Assembly: GCA_016802295.1 (NCBI GenBank)
Contig: JAESIW010000180.1
Coordinates: 4,509,975 to 4,573,974, forward strand
Length of the DNA stretch: 64,000 nt
Direction of reading: 5' to 3'
DNA from: Brachionus rotundiformis
Lineage: Eukaryota; Rotifera; Eurotatoria; Ploima; Brachionidae
The stretch's first letter is position 1. Each line of letters opens with the position of its first letter. The notes under the pieces are model-generated. The model worked only from the letters and a program-made list of their open reading frames with translations. It was not told where the DNA came from and did not search any database. The position numbers and the translations under genes are program-made. Positions 10,382 to 22,882 of the stretch are shown one piece after another.

Positions 10382-13300
10382 AGTCTTAAGAAAGCACTGA
10401 ACAGAAGCCGAATTAACTAATTAAATTAAAATTTTAATAAATTGAAAATTTTATTTTAGTATATGAAGTATAGACATCATCCTTCATTTATGTTGGATTA
10501 AAAAATAGGCTCTGATAGACTCGGAAATTAATGTTATTATGAAAAAGGTATAATTTATAATTTGAGAACAAAATTTTAATTAAAAATGTTCTTAATATTC
10601 AGATAAACAATTTTGATATTTTTATCCATTAAATCTTTGAAAGCGTTTATTTGATAATTATCGCTTAAAATCTTAAGAAATTTTCTTATTTAAATCAAGA
10701 TCAAATGAGGCATTAAAAATTGTTTAATTTTACAGCTTTAAAAATTTTGAATTTTGGCTTTAAAATTTCGACATGGAAAAATTCAATATTGATGTTTAAA
10801 AGATTTGTCGCATACTCAATAAAGCTGAGATTAGGGGGCGCCATAGCAAAATTCGAGCATCCCGATTTAATAAATAATCGTCCCTCAAATAAGCCAATGG
10901 TAGAATAAAAATTGGAAATTGGAAAAGACGACGGGAGACAATGCAGATCAAATTTAATCGATCTATTTAAAAAAATTATGATTATTGAGCCATTAGTGTC
11001 TACCTTTGGGTAAAACGCTAAAATAAAGTTGTTGTGTATTTGTCTCAATAAATCTTTAATTAATTAATGATTTTAAAAATTTATATAAAAATTTATAATT
11101 TCATATTTAGCTTAATAATTGAAAATCATTTTTTTTTATTACGATATTCTCATTTCAAATGTGAGTTTTATCTTTTTTAAATTTAGCACTATGGTACATG
11201 CCACTTGAGTGTTAAATAATTATCAAATTATCTTGGGAGGAAATCTACGTAGTTAATTTATTATGATTGACTAGAAGAGTTTTAATTTTAAAATTTTAAC
11301 TATTTTCTTTCGAATGACTTTGGTCTTTAATTTAATATTCATTATCTACAATGATAGAATTGTCAATATCAAATTTGTAAAATAAAAAATAAGCCTCCTC
11401 AAAAATTGAAAAAAAATTAATAAACATCTTAGAAAATGGTTCACGATCGAATTAAAAAAATCCGAAAATAGTCAAAATGGGCTGTTAAAAGTAAATCTAT
11501 AATCCTGAATTAAATCTTATTTAAAAACTATGATTAAACATTAAAAAATTATGCCTAGGATTTGGAGATTTTCCGCAACGTGATCCAAATTTGGAATAGA
11601 AGGAAATAATTTCACTAAATGACTCGATAAGAGTCGCTTTCTGTTTAAAATAGAGAGCTTCTCGTGATAAATATGGTGTACTTGAAAAAAAAATGGAAGC
11701 CTGGCAATTAGTAAATAATTCAATTGTTTAATAAATTTTCGAATTTGACAAAGAAAAAAAGCTATCAAAATTACAATTTTTTTTTAATTAAATTGAAATG
11801 CAAAATTAAGACACATTCAAGAATTTCTTTTGAACCAAAAAATGTGCAAATTACATCACATAACTAGTGTTTAATGTCATTAAATTAAGATTTAGTCTAA
11901 ATAAAATACTAATTTTGAAAATTTTTTATTTGATTTGACTTAATCAAAATTTCAAATGCATAATTTAAAACATAAATTTTGATGTTTTTTTAATTCTATT
12001 TGGTGGATAAACCAAGCTTAAATAAACAACCCAAATAGAATATTTAACATTTACTTCAAGCTATTCTAAATGAGGTATTATCTAAAATTTTAGGTCTTCA
12101 CTTTCCAATTCTAAAATTTACGCATACTCTAAATTAATATCTCTTAAGTCTAATAAAATAATTATAAAATAAGTAAATCTGGCATTGCTTAAATTTAATA
12201 CGAAAAATCATTTCTTTTATAGATTTGATTATTTGTGCTGTCAAAATTTGGCATCATCTACGTCAAAAGTTAATTTTCTATTCTTAAATCTCTAAATAAT
12301 TTGCCTAAATAGAATTTAATTACTTCTCTTTTTGCCTAAATCGTGACAAGATTAGGATTAAATAGTTAAAAATACGTGCATTACCTGCCGAAATTTGATA
12401 GCTTTGCTATTCAAGGATTTAGAGTTATTATTTTGTTTTTCTCTTAAAAAATTACAATTAGGCTATTCGATATGAATAAAAAGGGGAGAAATATAAATAT
12501 AGTCTATGAAAGATAATCTTAATTGTTTTTAGTGCCTTTTCAGTATAGAAAGTTCATTTATTTAAATTAAATTTGTACAAGTTATAATAAACTCTGTTTG
12601 AAGCCAGAAAAGCTTAAACAAACTTTGTAAATCATTAATAACTGGGATTATTTGGAAATTTTGCATCAGTTCAGTATAAAAAATTAGCTATTCGCGCTCG
12701 CCATTTCTTGTAAAGTGGCCCACAATCGGAACCATCTGCCAAATATAATTAATTAGAATCAAAATTAAAATTGAAAAAAGATGCCCAATAGACCTAAGTA
12801 AATAAAGAAGGTGTTTTCAAAGAAAATAATTTTGTTAAATGATTCAAATTTTTTAAGCTCTGGGGCTCCAAATAAAACATGTATTTTTATTCAAATCTAA
12901 ATCATGCCTGGTCATAGTTGGCAAAGAAAAAAGACCATAAAATTTATCTCTAAGTTGGCTAGATGTCTGAATCAAGATTAATGATTTTTTTGGACAAATT
13001 GAATAAATTGGTAAATTGGTTGACTGACATATTGAAAAAATTTGCTAAAAACTACACGCTCAAACGACTTGTTGAATTAATTATCTATTTCGTGTTCGAA
13101 TTTCTGTAGTCTTAATCTAATCGTTCTGCGCTTCAGCAGATGATAAAATTTAATTAAGATAAATTATTTTTATGACCGAGATTAATGTAAAAATGCATGA
13201 ACGATTTGAATTCTGAGCTAGTTATAGACCAATTTTAAGATATGGCGATCCTTAACGATCTATCCTCGAGCATATTCCTTTTTCTAAACAAATTATTAAA

Positions 13301-16300
13301 ATTTTGAATTATTTAAGCTCACTTTTCATTAAAATTGTTTATTTAAAAAAAATAATGAAATTCTAATTGAAATTTCGGCTCTTTTCTGTTTGTATATTTT
13401 GATCGAAATTCTTTTGTTGATGCAAAACTCAAGCTAAAAAGGGTCCCCAAAAGTTTTTTGATCAAAAGTAAAAAGCTTTTTCCCGAATAAAAAATAAAAA
13501 TCTGCAACAATCTTACAAGAATAATAATAAAAAATTTTCTAAGTAGACCATCTTAAATTTGAGGAAAAGACACCCTGAAATTAAAGAATTATGCCGCTGT
13601 TTATGCCATAAATAAATGTTTGCTTGGTGACAATTTTGTATCTGAATATAAAATATCCAAATTGTATTTTTTTAAAAAGGTGAATAGTAATGAATTATTT
13701 GCCTCATTATTAATAGGCTTCAAATAGCTAACAATTACATAACAAGTCTAATAAAAATTTCAATGTTATTGCACCCATAGTTAGTCGCTATAAAAATTAG
13801 TTAAACAATCATTGAGACTTAAAGAAAAACAAAAATTAATCAAAATAAATTCGGCTTGTTTAGCATGATATGAATGAAAACAAACTTTCATCAAATAAAA
13901 TAAAAAGCTTCAATTATTTTTCATGTCCGAGAATTTATTTAACTCTGGTAACCACCACTCAAATTAGAAAAAAAAATTTTATTTTAATTACCAAATTGTA
14001 TACTTAAATTCGATTTAAAATTTAATATAACTAACAAAAAAAGTATTATAATATGGCCCTAATGAATTGATAGTTTTTGTCAAGAGCCAATTTTTCTATC
14101 ACCACCCTAGTGGGTTGTTTTAAATTTCCATTTTAATAACTTCATGAGACTGTTCCTCTGTAGAGTTTACGCTTAAATGAAATTTAATTCTAAAAAATTC
14201 ATTAATAAATACAGCGTTATATTAAAAAATATTTCTCTTTTTATTTCCAATCGAATAGATCTATTGAATTATGTAAAAGGTGTAATTAAATAAACCCCGT
14301 TTATAAATCATCAATAACTCGTGATAAAGATAACGATTTTAACGCGATTAATAGTTAATTAATTTTATCTTCAATATTTTAATATAGTTTGTAAAAAAAT
14401 ATTCTTAATTTAAAATTTGAGTGTTCTTTACTTTTATAATTTGACTGTTAATTTCACTTGAGGGTCTTTAATCTAAGAACAATAGAAAAACTTTATAGTA
14501 TTCAAACTAATTTAAAATTTAATGTATTTTTTTTTTAAATTAACTTATGAAATACTAAATAATCAAGGTAAGTTGAATTTACTTTGTCAAAATATTTATT
14601 CTAAAAATTTTTAAACTTTACAAAGGCTTAAAATTTGAATTATTTTTTGAATCTATTTTGGATCTTAGTTACCTAATAAAATCGCTTAAACCTCCTCTTC
14701 TCTTCGATAAATTAGCTAGAAAATGTTCTTAAAAGAAAATAATTTTTAATATATCGATAAGATAAGTTGATATAAATATTTGAATTTGAAAAAAGATTGC
14801 ATTCTTTTATACGAAATCAACAACTAAGCAATAAACTGATGAGTGTTTGGCAAAAGCCCAATTCATTTTAAATCTCGGATGGCTAAAATGGTCAAAAATA
14901 GCTCATGCGTGGGCTATAGTTGTACCAAATTGACAAAAAGAAAACAATTTAAAATGTTTTTTAAATAAACCTAGGCCATTTTTATTTGAATATTAGCTTT
15001 GATAACAATAGCCAAAAAATGTATATATCGATCATTAATTAGAATCGATTAGGCTAGTAAAATATTTTTTCTTACTAATAAACTAAATTTTGTTTTTAAA
15101 AATCTTGGAAAAATGTTTTGTATATTTGAATCAAATTGGTAAATATTATTTTACATTGAACTATTGTTGACACAATTTTTAGACAATTAAATTAAAATCT
15201 GAACAAAAAAAAAAAAAGAAACAAAGCAAAAACCTTTAAGATATAGAAATAATTTTATTTTAGCTTGTCAGACATTCAAATGTTGAGCTAATCGACGAGA
15301 GATATTGTCTCGTAAACTAGACTTTATTTGTTCAATCAAATAAAGTATTTTTATGAACAGGTTTTATATTTTACTTGTAAATTATTATTTAGCATTTTGG
15401 CAGTCGTAATTTTACGCAAAACTAATAAAGACCATATAACACTTAAAGGTTACACAAAAACAAACTTACCACACACAGACTCAATTAGGTGAATTGTAAT
15501 TACCAGCTTTGGATGATTTATAGAATTGCGCCGCTTGTTTCTAAAGCGATAAATTAAATGTTACAAATGAATATATAGTTTATTGGTTTTCTTAATCAAT
15601 TTGGTAAAGTAAATATTTGGCTCGAGTAACAACAAATGAATATCAGGCTAAATTTTATTAACTAATATTGAAAATTCAATAAAGATTTATGATAGAGTTT
15701 TTTTTTCATCTATTGTCTTAATGGGAAACTATAAATATGAAAATCCCACGAACTAACTATTGCCATTTGCTTAGATAATCTATGGTTCTTAAGTTAAGAT
15801 ATCAAACTGAACAATGAACAATGGTCCTGAGCTTTCGTTCTAATCAGATAAACCACAGATGTAGCTTATCTAGCCTTGAAGATTTGAAGAATTGACGTAA
15901 CTTAATAGCTGAATTAGAATTACAATATTTAATTTTCAGTAAATGTATCTGATTGCGCCTTGTTTTTGTTCCTCAAAGTCATATTTTGTTTATTGTAAAT
16001 CCTAACCTTATGATAAGAAAAAATCTAAAACTAACGCTTAGGGACCTGGCTTAAAATAGCGTTTAATCTTGACTATAAATTTTAAGAAAAAAATAGATTT
16101 TAGTTGATAAAAAAATGCGCTAATCTATGTAATTCTATTTAATGTAAAAATGTGTGTAATCCTAATTTCCTAAAATAATAATCTCATTCTTTAATTTAAT
16201 CTTACATGATTAAAAATTTAAAAATAAAAGTTAATTATGTACTTGAGAACTTGAGTAATTATGAACAACCTGATTTCGGCTTTGATTTATTGAGAGGTTT

Positions 16301-19149
16301 TTGCACAAGAAATTGTTTCTGGATCAGTCAAATTAAACTAATTGATTTTTAAGCGAATTAAAAATTTTAAAGTAACTAAATATAAAAGTCCAGTCCTAGC
16401 CTAGATATTAAAAACGCTTATGACTCTACTAATCTTAAATAAAAACATACCTTCCTATTTAGCTTTAAATTCCAATTTGAGAAAATAATTCGCTGTTTCA
16501 ATGCTTTAGACCTCTGTCCATGAGTTTTTATATAAAAAGATTGTACCGTAAATTTCCAGCAAACATAAATAAAATAATTTTTATAAAAATACTTATGATT
16601 TATTTTAAACATAAATTTTTAACTGTCATGATATTAATGAATTGTAATCAAATTTAATTATGTTTTTTTTCATTCATTTAAATTTTAAACTAAAATCTTA
16701 AAAAATTCTTAAATTATTTCAAGTTTTTCTCTTTCTTAGAGTGTATAATATATATATATATATGATTTTTGAAAAATTAAAATTTCAAATTTAGAAAACT
16801 TTTCGCTATTATTCATCGTAATATTAACAAAAATAAATTCATAAGTAATTTATTTTTAAATTCAAAAATTCATTTTTGTTAGATATTTGGCCACTTGAAA
16901 TTCTTTTAAAAAGTTTATTAATAAAATTTTCATTGTCGTTACTGCCAAATTAAAATTTGCTTTTTTAAACATATGATATTATTATTGTTTCAGAATATTA
17001 TTTAATAAAAAAAAGGATATAAGTGCATTTTTAGGCATCTTTTACAAATCTTCCAATCCATATAAACCCTGGCTGTTTGATTAGCACTATTTTAAGGTCT
17101 CAATTTACTTATAACCTAGATTCAAAGCCATTTATTTTACGAAAAATTGATTTAAACTTTATTTTTTGATTTTTTTTCTTAGATTTCTTCATCCTAAACA
17201 AGCTAATCTGATTCTTACGAAAAAGTTCTTATCAAAATTAATGCACTTCCTAAAGAAGTTTTGCTCTTTATCAAATTTTCTCTCAAAGCTTAACTTTTTA
17301 GCTTCAGAATTTTAAGTGAATATGAGGCAGCCAAAATGTTACTTAAGCAATATAACAGAGAGCTTTTATATAAAAAATCTAAGTGTTTTTAGTAAATGTA
17401 AAAGCAGATAAATCTGGTGTATACTGATAAGAATTGCAAAATAATTTCAAGATAAACTTTTCTACCGTCGAGGCAAAGACACATATTAATATTGATGCAA
17501 GAAATTAAAAAAATACACATTTTAATTTAATTGCTTTTAGAAATAAAATCTTAAGATTTATTCTAAAGTTAAGCTTATGATTTTACTTTTATTAGAAAAA
17601 TAAAATTTCTTTAAACTTTGTAAATATTTGTAAAAAAATTATAACTATCAGTGATTTAGAGCTTGCACAATTTATACATAGCTTTAATTTAGTAAATTTT
17701 AACTGCTAGCAAATCTTGATTAAAAACATTGAAAATTGTTCCAAGCAAACTTTTACTGATTTGATTAATTTGATCTGAGATTTTTTAAAATAAGGTTGTA
17801 TATAAATTGATATGATTATGATATAATTTTTTATCATTTCAATCTATTTTTTAAAAAAAACACATTTCATCACTATCTGTGATGGATATGTTTATTAAAA
17901 CATCGACTAATATGTTTTATCATCTTTTAATTTTTAAATCAAAAAAGTTTACATAATATACTTTTAAAATAAACTATTCTTCATTTATCAAAGGATTGTT
18001 GTTGACAATTATAAAAATTATCTTTTTACTATTTGTTACTTAACTGATAAAATGAGATACTTCTATGATTTAAAAGAGTAATCGTAAACGATAATAAAAG
18101 GCTCATTTAAAATTGTGAATGATACGAATAAATTAAGAATTCTTGGATAAAAAATAATTTTTTTTCTTTAGAATAATGTAATAAATGTAGCAAATAAATT
18201 AGTAAATTAAAGAATTTAAAATCTATTAATGAAATGATACAATTAATTCGGTATATTTAATTTTTGTTTGTTTTTTTTTAAATCATAATGTAAATTTAAA
18301 AAAAAACCTAGCAAAACAAATTAATAGATTTAATTAAATCTATCGCTTTAAGCAGCTATTTTGGTATGATAAACTTCTTTTTTAAAAAAAGTTGATTTTA
18401 AATTTTGCCGAGATAGATCTCTGTCAAATGTTTGTCTTCAAAAATAAATTTAATCTCAATTTAATTTTGAATAGAGAAAATTAATCCAGCGGGCGTTGTA
18501 CTTTATTATTTTAAAATTTTGGCTTAATAACATGTGAATTTAAATTTGAAGAATTTCCATAATAAAATTCTTAATTTCTCTTTCACAAAAAAAAAGACTT
18601 TTCTCATTAAATTTTCATCTGATTGTTAAAAAGCCGCTTTAGGAGCTGATAATTTTTTTTGATTAGTGCAGAAATATTTATGGTTAATTTAAAAAAAAAC
18701 CTAAAAAAACTCTATCCACTATTGAACATTTAGACGCATTTTTAGGTATAATTTTGTTCTTGAAAAAAAATTATTTTAAAATTTTCTTAAAACTAAATTC
18801 TTGATAAAGTTGATTCGATTCTTCAAATTTTTATTTTAATGAAATTTTACACTCAGCTTAAAAAATGAAAGAAATTTAAGGCAATAAAATTATCAATCAA
18901 GATACCAGCAATTGATGAATAAAACTAAATGGATTTTTGAAAAATTTAATTTAATAATTAGGCTAAATGATTTAATTTAATTATTAAATAGTTCCTAAAA
19001 AGTTTATATTCAGTCTCTGTGACCTAAAATAACTAATAGAATCTTTGGAAAAAGAACAAGATAAAATTATTACAGGTTTCAGATAATTTGGAATGGGGAA
19101 AAAGCTTAATTAGCTGGAGCATCAGAAAAATGTTTTATGATAACTATCG
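10382..19149. other. Gene-poor AT-rich region
   Basis: Very AT-rich sequence with dense stops in all frames. The longest open frames (for example about 10713-11048 and 11541-11768 on the minus strand) have AT-driven composition, no recognisable motif and no paired splice context. A short (TA)n run sits near 16747-16764. I saw no tRNA boxes, homopolymer-tailed element or inverted repeat long enough to call. Confidence 0.6.
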
Positions 19150-19296
19150 AACCTCAAAAGAATCTACAAGTTCTCGGACACATGGAGACCAAAATGCTTT
19201 ATTGAAATTGACCAGAACAAAAAAATACCCACCATTATCAGCAAGAAGCTGGACGTGACGAGGCTGAATTTTGAGTATTTAATAGGAAATCAATAA
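19150..19296 (+). pseudogene. Short remnant coding block, unassigned
   Basis: A 48-codon open block reads NLKRIYKFSDTWRPKCF, then IEIDQNKKIPTIISKKL, ending FEYLIGNQ and TAA. An adjacent upstream frame (about 19095-19150) reads SLISWSIRKMFYDNYR, as if a frameshift separates two parts of one protein. Composition is less AT-biased than its flanks. It has the look of a decayed transposon ORF, but I cannot name the family. Confidence 0.3.
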
Positions 19297-20574
19297 ATCA
19301 AGAATTTTAGTTAAAAAAATTAATCATGAAATAATTGTGAAAATATGAACCCATTTCTTTTTTTTCTTAGCAATTTAATCTTCTTCACGACAATTTTTAT
19401 TTTCATGTTTAAAAAATTAAATAATAACTTGAGTACATTTTGGTTTTTTGAAATTTTGAAATTGATTTTAATTTCTAAAAACGAAATTAATTAATGATTA
19501 AAATAAAAATCTCTTCTTGAAATTTATGTTTTAGCATGAAGAGTTAAAAGATTTTCAAGGCGTTAAGTTACTAGAAATTATTTGAGATTACATAAATAAA
19601 TATTTATTATAAATAATAAAATCTATTATTTCATTAATGAGATTTTTTTAGTATGATTTTAAAATCTCTAAATCGAACCTCTAAAAAAATTTAGCTTTTT
19701 TCTAATCGCTCTTGATTTATTAAATTTTCCTTATTGAGTACATTTAATTTAGCCATTCAATTGTTAAAATATATGCTCTGTATCAGGCCGAGTATTTTGT
19801 TGAAGCACAAACCAAGTTTTATATTCCTCTAAATTTTCAAAGAACATATCATAGAACTCGTTTTATCAGCTTGATCATATTTGGCTAGAGACTTAGCATT
19901 TTAATTCTAAAAAAGAGAATTGGTCATGCTTATGGCAAAAGAGGTTTAATTTGAATATCAAGTTTTTTATTTGCTAAATGAGTTTTCACCAGTCTTAAAA
20001 TGAATTAAGCAGGTTAAATTTTTACTTTCCTTTTTTTAATCAAATCAAAAATATTCGTTTAACACTCAGTTATCTTTTTATCTTACTTTTTTGATTTAAA
20101 AATGCACATATTTAAAATTTAGAAGAAATTCCTGGTTTAAAAAAAAATTTATTTATGAAATTTTTTAATTTGGTGAGCCAATATAAATTTTTTGACATCT
20201 TGGGTTTTTCTGGTCAAGGAGAAAATTCATAAATCTATGCTAAGTTTCTATGTTTCAGTTCGCAGACCCCAAGATTCAGCTAGAAGTCAAATTACTAAGG
20301 TATCTAAGAAAAGCTCTAAGAATGCTAAAAAATACATTCGTATCTGTAGAATGTGGAACCATGGGCCTCACTCTGTTGCACCTACATTCGACCCCAGCGT
20401 GTTATCTTGCCCCGCGGTCTTTACTACTCCTTTACTACTTTTAAAAGTTTGAATTAATTCTTTGCATTAATAAAACTATTCTCAATCGAAGGTGACCAGG
20501 GATTTTTGAAGATTTTTGGAAAATCGAAAAAACTACCATAATTGCCATACTTGGACATTGAGTTTTTTTTAAGT

Positions 20575-20870
20575 TTTTGATATAGTACCTTATTCATAAA
20601 TTGCGTGGTTATGGGTTAGATAAGAAAATGGTTAGATGGTTTAAAGACTATTTAACTGAGAGAACTAAGCGGCTCGTGCCTATAGATTATGTCTCAAGAT
20701 TGAGAGAAGTGTTGAGTGGAGTTCCGCAAGGATCTGTACTGGAGTACTTTCTTTTTGTTATATTCAAAAATAACCTGCCTTCACAATAGAATGGAATTGT
20801 ATGCGAATAATTCAAAAATACTCAGCATACATAAAAATAAAATAGGAAATAAACTGACCAAAAAAAATTA
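20575..20870 (+). mobile_element. LINE reverse-transcriptase fragment (Jockey/CR1-like)
   Basis: Open plus-strand block HKLRGYGLDKKMVRWFKDYL, then TERTKRLVPIDYVSRLREVL, then SGVPQGSVLEYFLFVIFKNN and LPSQ before a stop. This is the classic GVPQGSVLGPLLFVIFINDLP segment of non-LTR reverse transcriptases, with substitutions in the normally invariant LGPLLF part, so it is inactive. The preceding stretch 20190-20450 holds two overlapping short frames of less AT-rich sequence that could not be assigned. Confidence 0.8.
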
Positions 20871-21206
20871 AAATATTCTTTAAGACGAATGATTTTGCAA
20901 TAACGAATAAAAATTTTTAAAGTCTACCCACTGATTTCTTGTATAAAATACCTTTAAATAACGAAACAAAAAAAGAGATAAGAAATTTTGCATCTTAATA
21001 AAAAATTATTATAAAAGCAGTCGTTTTCTCTGTTTTTGATATTAATTTTCTTAATAATAGAATTAAAAATAGAAAAAACTACTTTGGAATCAGTGTTAAA
21101 AAAAGGAAGGCTTTTACTCTTGGAATTAAAGCTTATATCAAATAATATAAATAACATACGTAACAAAACCAAGTAAATACCCAAACTACCGCTCCATAGA
21201 CACAGA

Positions 21207-21339
21207 CAACAACTCTTTTAACCCTAAAATTCTTATTGTATATTTCTATCAGTGTTTTATCTCATTATGTGCAACGAGCTACCATAGGCGACCTCTCATG
21301 TAGGCCGCCTCCGCAAGCCAGTCTTGCTGTAGCTTCTTT

Positions 21340-21349
<10 letters not shown>
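21207..21349 (+). repeat. Interspersed repeat copy A (LINE/SINE 3' tail type) with (AAT)n
   Basis: About 140 bp that recurs in reverse orientation at 38110-38251 with only about two mismatches by eye. It starts CAACAACTCTTTTAACCC and ends GCTGTAGCTTCTTTATAAT, then runs into an (AAT)n microsatellite (to about 21366). A conserved body followed by a microsatellite tail is typical of the 3' end of CR1/Jockey-type LINEs or SINEs that borrow their tail. The high similarity implies recent activity. Confidence 0.85.
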
Positions 21350-21370
<21 letters not shown>

Positions 21371-21589
21371 GCCAAAAAATTGAATGTCAATACTTCTACA
21401 ATTTCAACTATACTCGCTACTATAGAATAATTACTTCAACATTACGACCGGATAAAAAATCCAAATATCATAATGTTGTGTTGTTGAACAACTCCTTATA
21501 TTTTGGTTTAAGCAAGGACAAAAATATAGTAACCTTAGTGCAATTAATCTTTCTTACATTTATTTTATTTGTTTAATTTTTTATAATTT

Positions 21590-22105
21590 ATTATTTCTTA
21601 CTGTAATTCTGAATAAACGAATTCCGGTTAAGGTTCTTCTGTGATGGTGAGAGTTGCTCGAATGCCATATTGGCAACCACAGAATATGACAGCGATCTAG
21701 GGGTGATTGTCTCATCAGTAAAAAATGCATGTGCATAAGCGAGTGGAGTTCAAGGGATGCTAAAATGAACATTTACAAGCATAGACAAGAAGCTGTGGGT
21801 ACGACTGAATACATCCATGGTGAGACCTCACTTAGACTATGCAGTTCAGGTATGGAATCCAATTATGAAAGGAGATGTGAATGTGCAAGAGAAGAGGCAA
21901 GAACTGGATGAGGCAACAAAGATCCGTGTGTTGCTAAGAACTTAATCGTATGAGTCAAAATAGAGTGAGAAGGGACTTGATTGAAATGTAAAAACATCTA
22001 TGTCAACCGCAGTTTTGAGAGCTGCTACGGTTCCACCCTGCCACTTAGCGTTGGTAGACTCAGACGCTTCCAGTGCAAGAACTACAAATACTATCACTAA
22101 TTAAT
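21590..22105 (+). mobile_element. Degenerate LINE C-terminal fragment
   Basis: The plus strand carries ISEWSSRDAKMNIYKHRQEA, then EYIHGETSLRLC, a GDVNVQEKRQELDEATKI-like piece, LIEM and, near 22080, a QCKNYKYYH-like end in mixed frames. These are broken versions of the LRPHLDYAVQVWNP...VLEKVQRRATKI...RGDLIEMYK region near the end of Jockey/CR1-like LINE proteins. It is homologous to the fragment at 1540-2190. It is dead because of frameshifts and stops. Confidence 0.7.
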
Positions 22106-22882
22106 TAAGAAAACTTTTTGAATTTTTCAAATTTGATGTATTCAGAAACTGTCGTATCTTTATTTAAACATAAAACATGAAAAAAGTAGCTAACTCAAGA
22201 AAATAATTGTTCTTTTATTTTTAAAATTATTTATTCTTTTAGTCAACTAAAAAATTACAAAAATAACATAAAAATAAAACTTTTTTTTATTAGAGAAAAA
22301 TACATAACTTTAAAATAATAAAAGAAAAGAAACTAAAAAAAAAAAAGAGAAAAAGAAAAATTTGTCACTTTTTTATGGAATTTGTTTTAGAAAAAATACA
22401 ATTTAAATGGAAAATGTGTTAAATCATAGAAAATAAAATTTATAAATTAACTTAAAATAAGTTTTAGAATATTTAATGATAAAATTTAATATTATAAAAA
22501 AAAGAACAAATTTAAAAATAAATAAACTATTTTTGTTTTTATTGCAAATAATTTTCAGCATTTATGTTTCTCATTATTTCACATGTAAAATCTAATAGCT
22601 TCGTCTATGGAATTACCTACATCGGAATTTTGAAATAAAAATAATTCAAACAAATATTACATCACCTGATCCACCCAAACTATATCGAATAAGGCTTTTA
22701 GTTGAATTCAAGTAGAGAAACACTCTATTTTTCATGGTTTATAAATTAAAAAAAACGTTTACTACGTTTCCAAACAACACTTATGTACAAAAAGCAAAAA
22801 ACTAAAATGCTTTTCTAAAATACTGTAAGAACTACTGTTTTTTGAATGACTTGTGCCTAAATTAGGACAAAAATTGGCTAAT
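22106..22882. other. AT-rich 3' flank of the zinc-finger gene
   Basis: Homopolymer-rich AT sequence downstream of the minus-strand zinc-finger gene stop codon. It probably contains that gene's 3' UTR. No open frame or repeat with recognisable content was seen. Confidence 0.5.

Noticed and set aside
10713..11048. 111-residue minus-strand open frame, overlapping a 62-residue plus-strand frame
   Set aside because: AT-driven amino-acid composition, no recognised motif, no splice partners; cannot be told from chance.
16747..16764. (TA)n run as a possible regulatory element
   Set aside because: Short simple repeat expected by chance in sequence this AT-rich.
20192..20452. Two overlapping plus-strand frames of 86 and 64 residues in less AT-rich sequence
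   Set aside because: Neither shows a domain or family resemblance. The setting next to LINE fragments suggests transposon-derived sequence, but no motif proves it.
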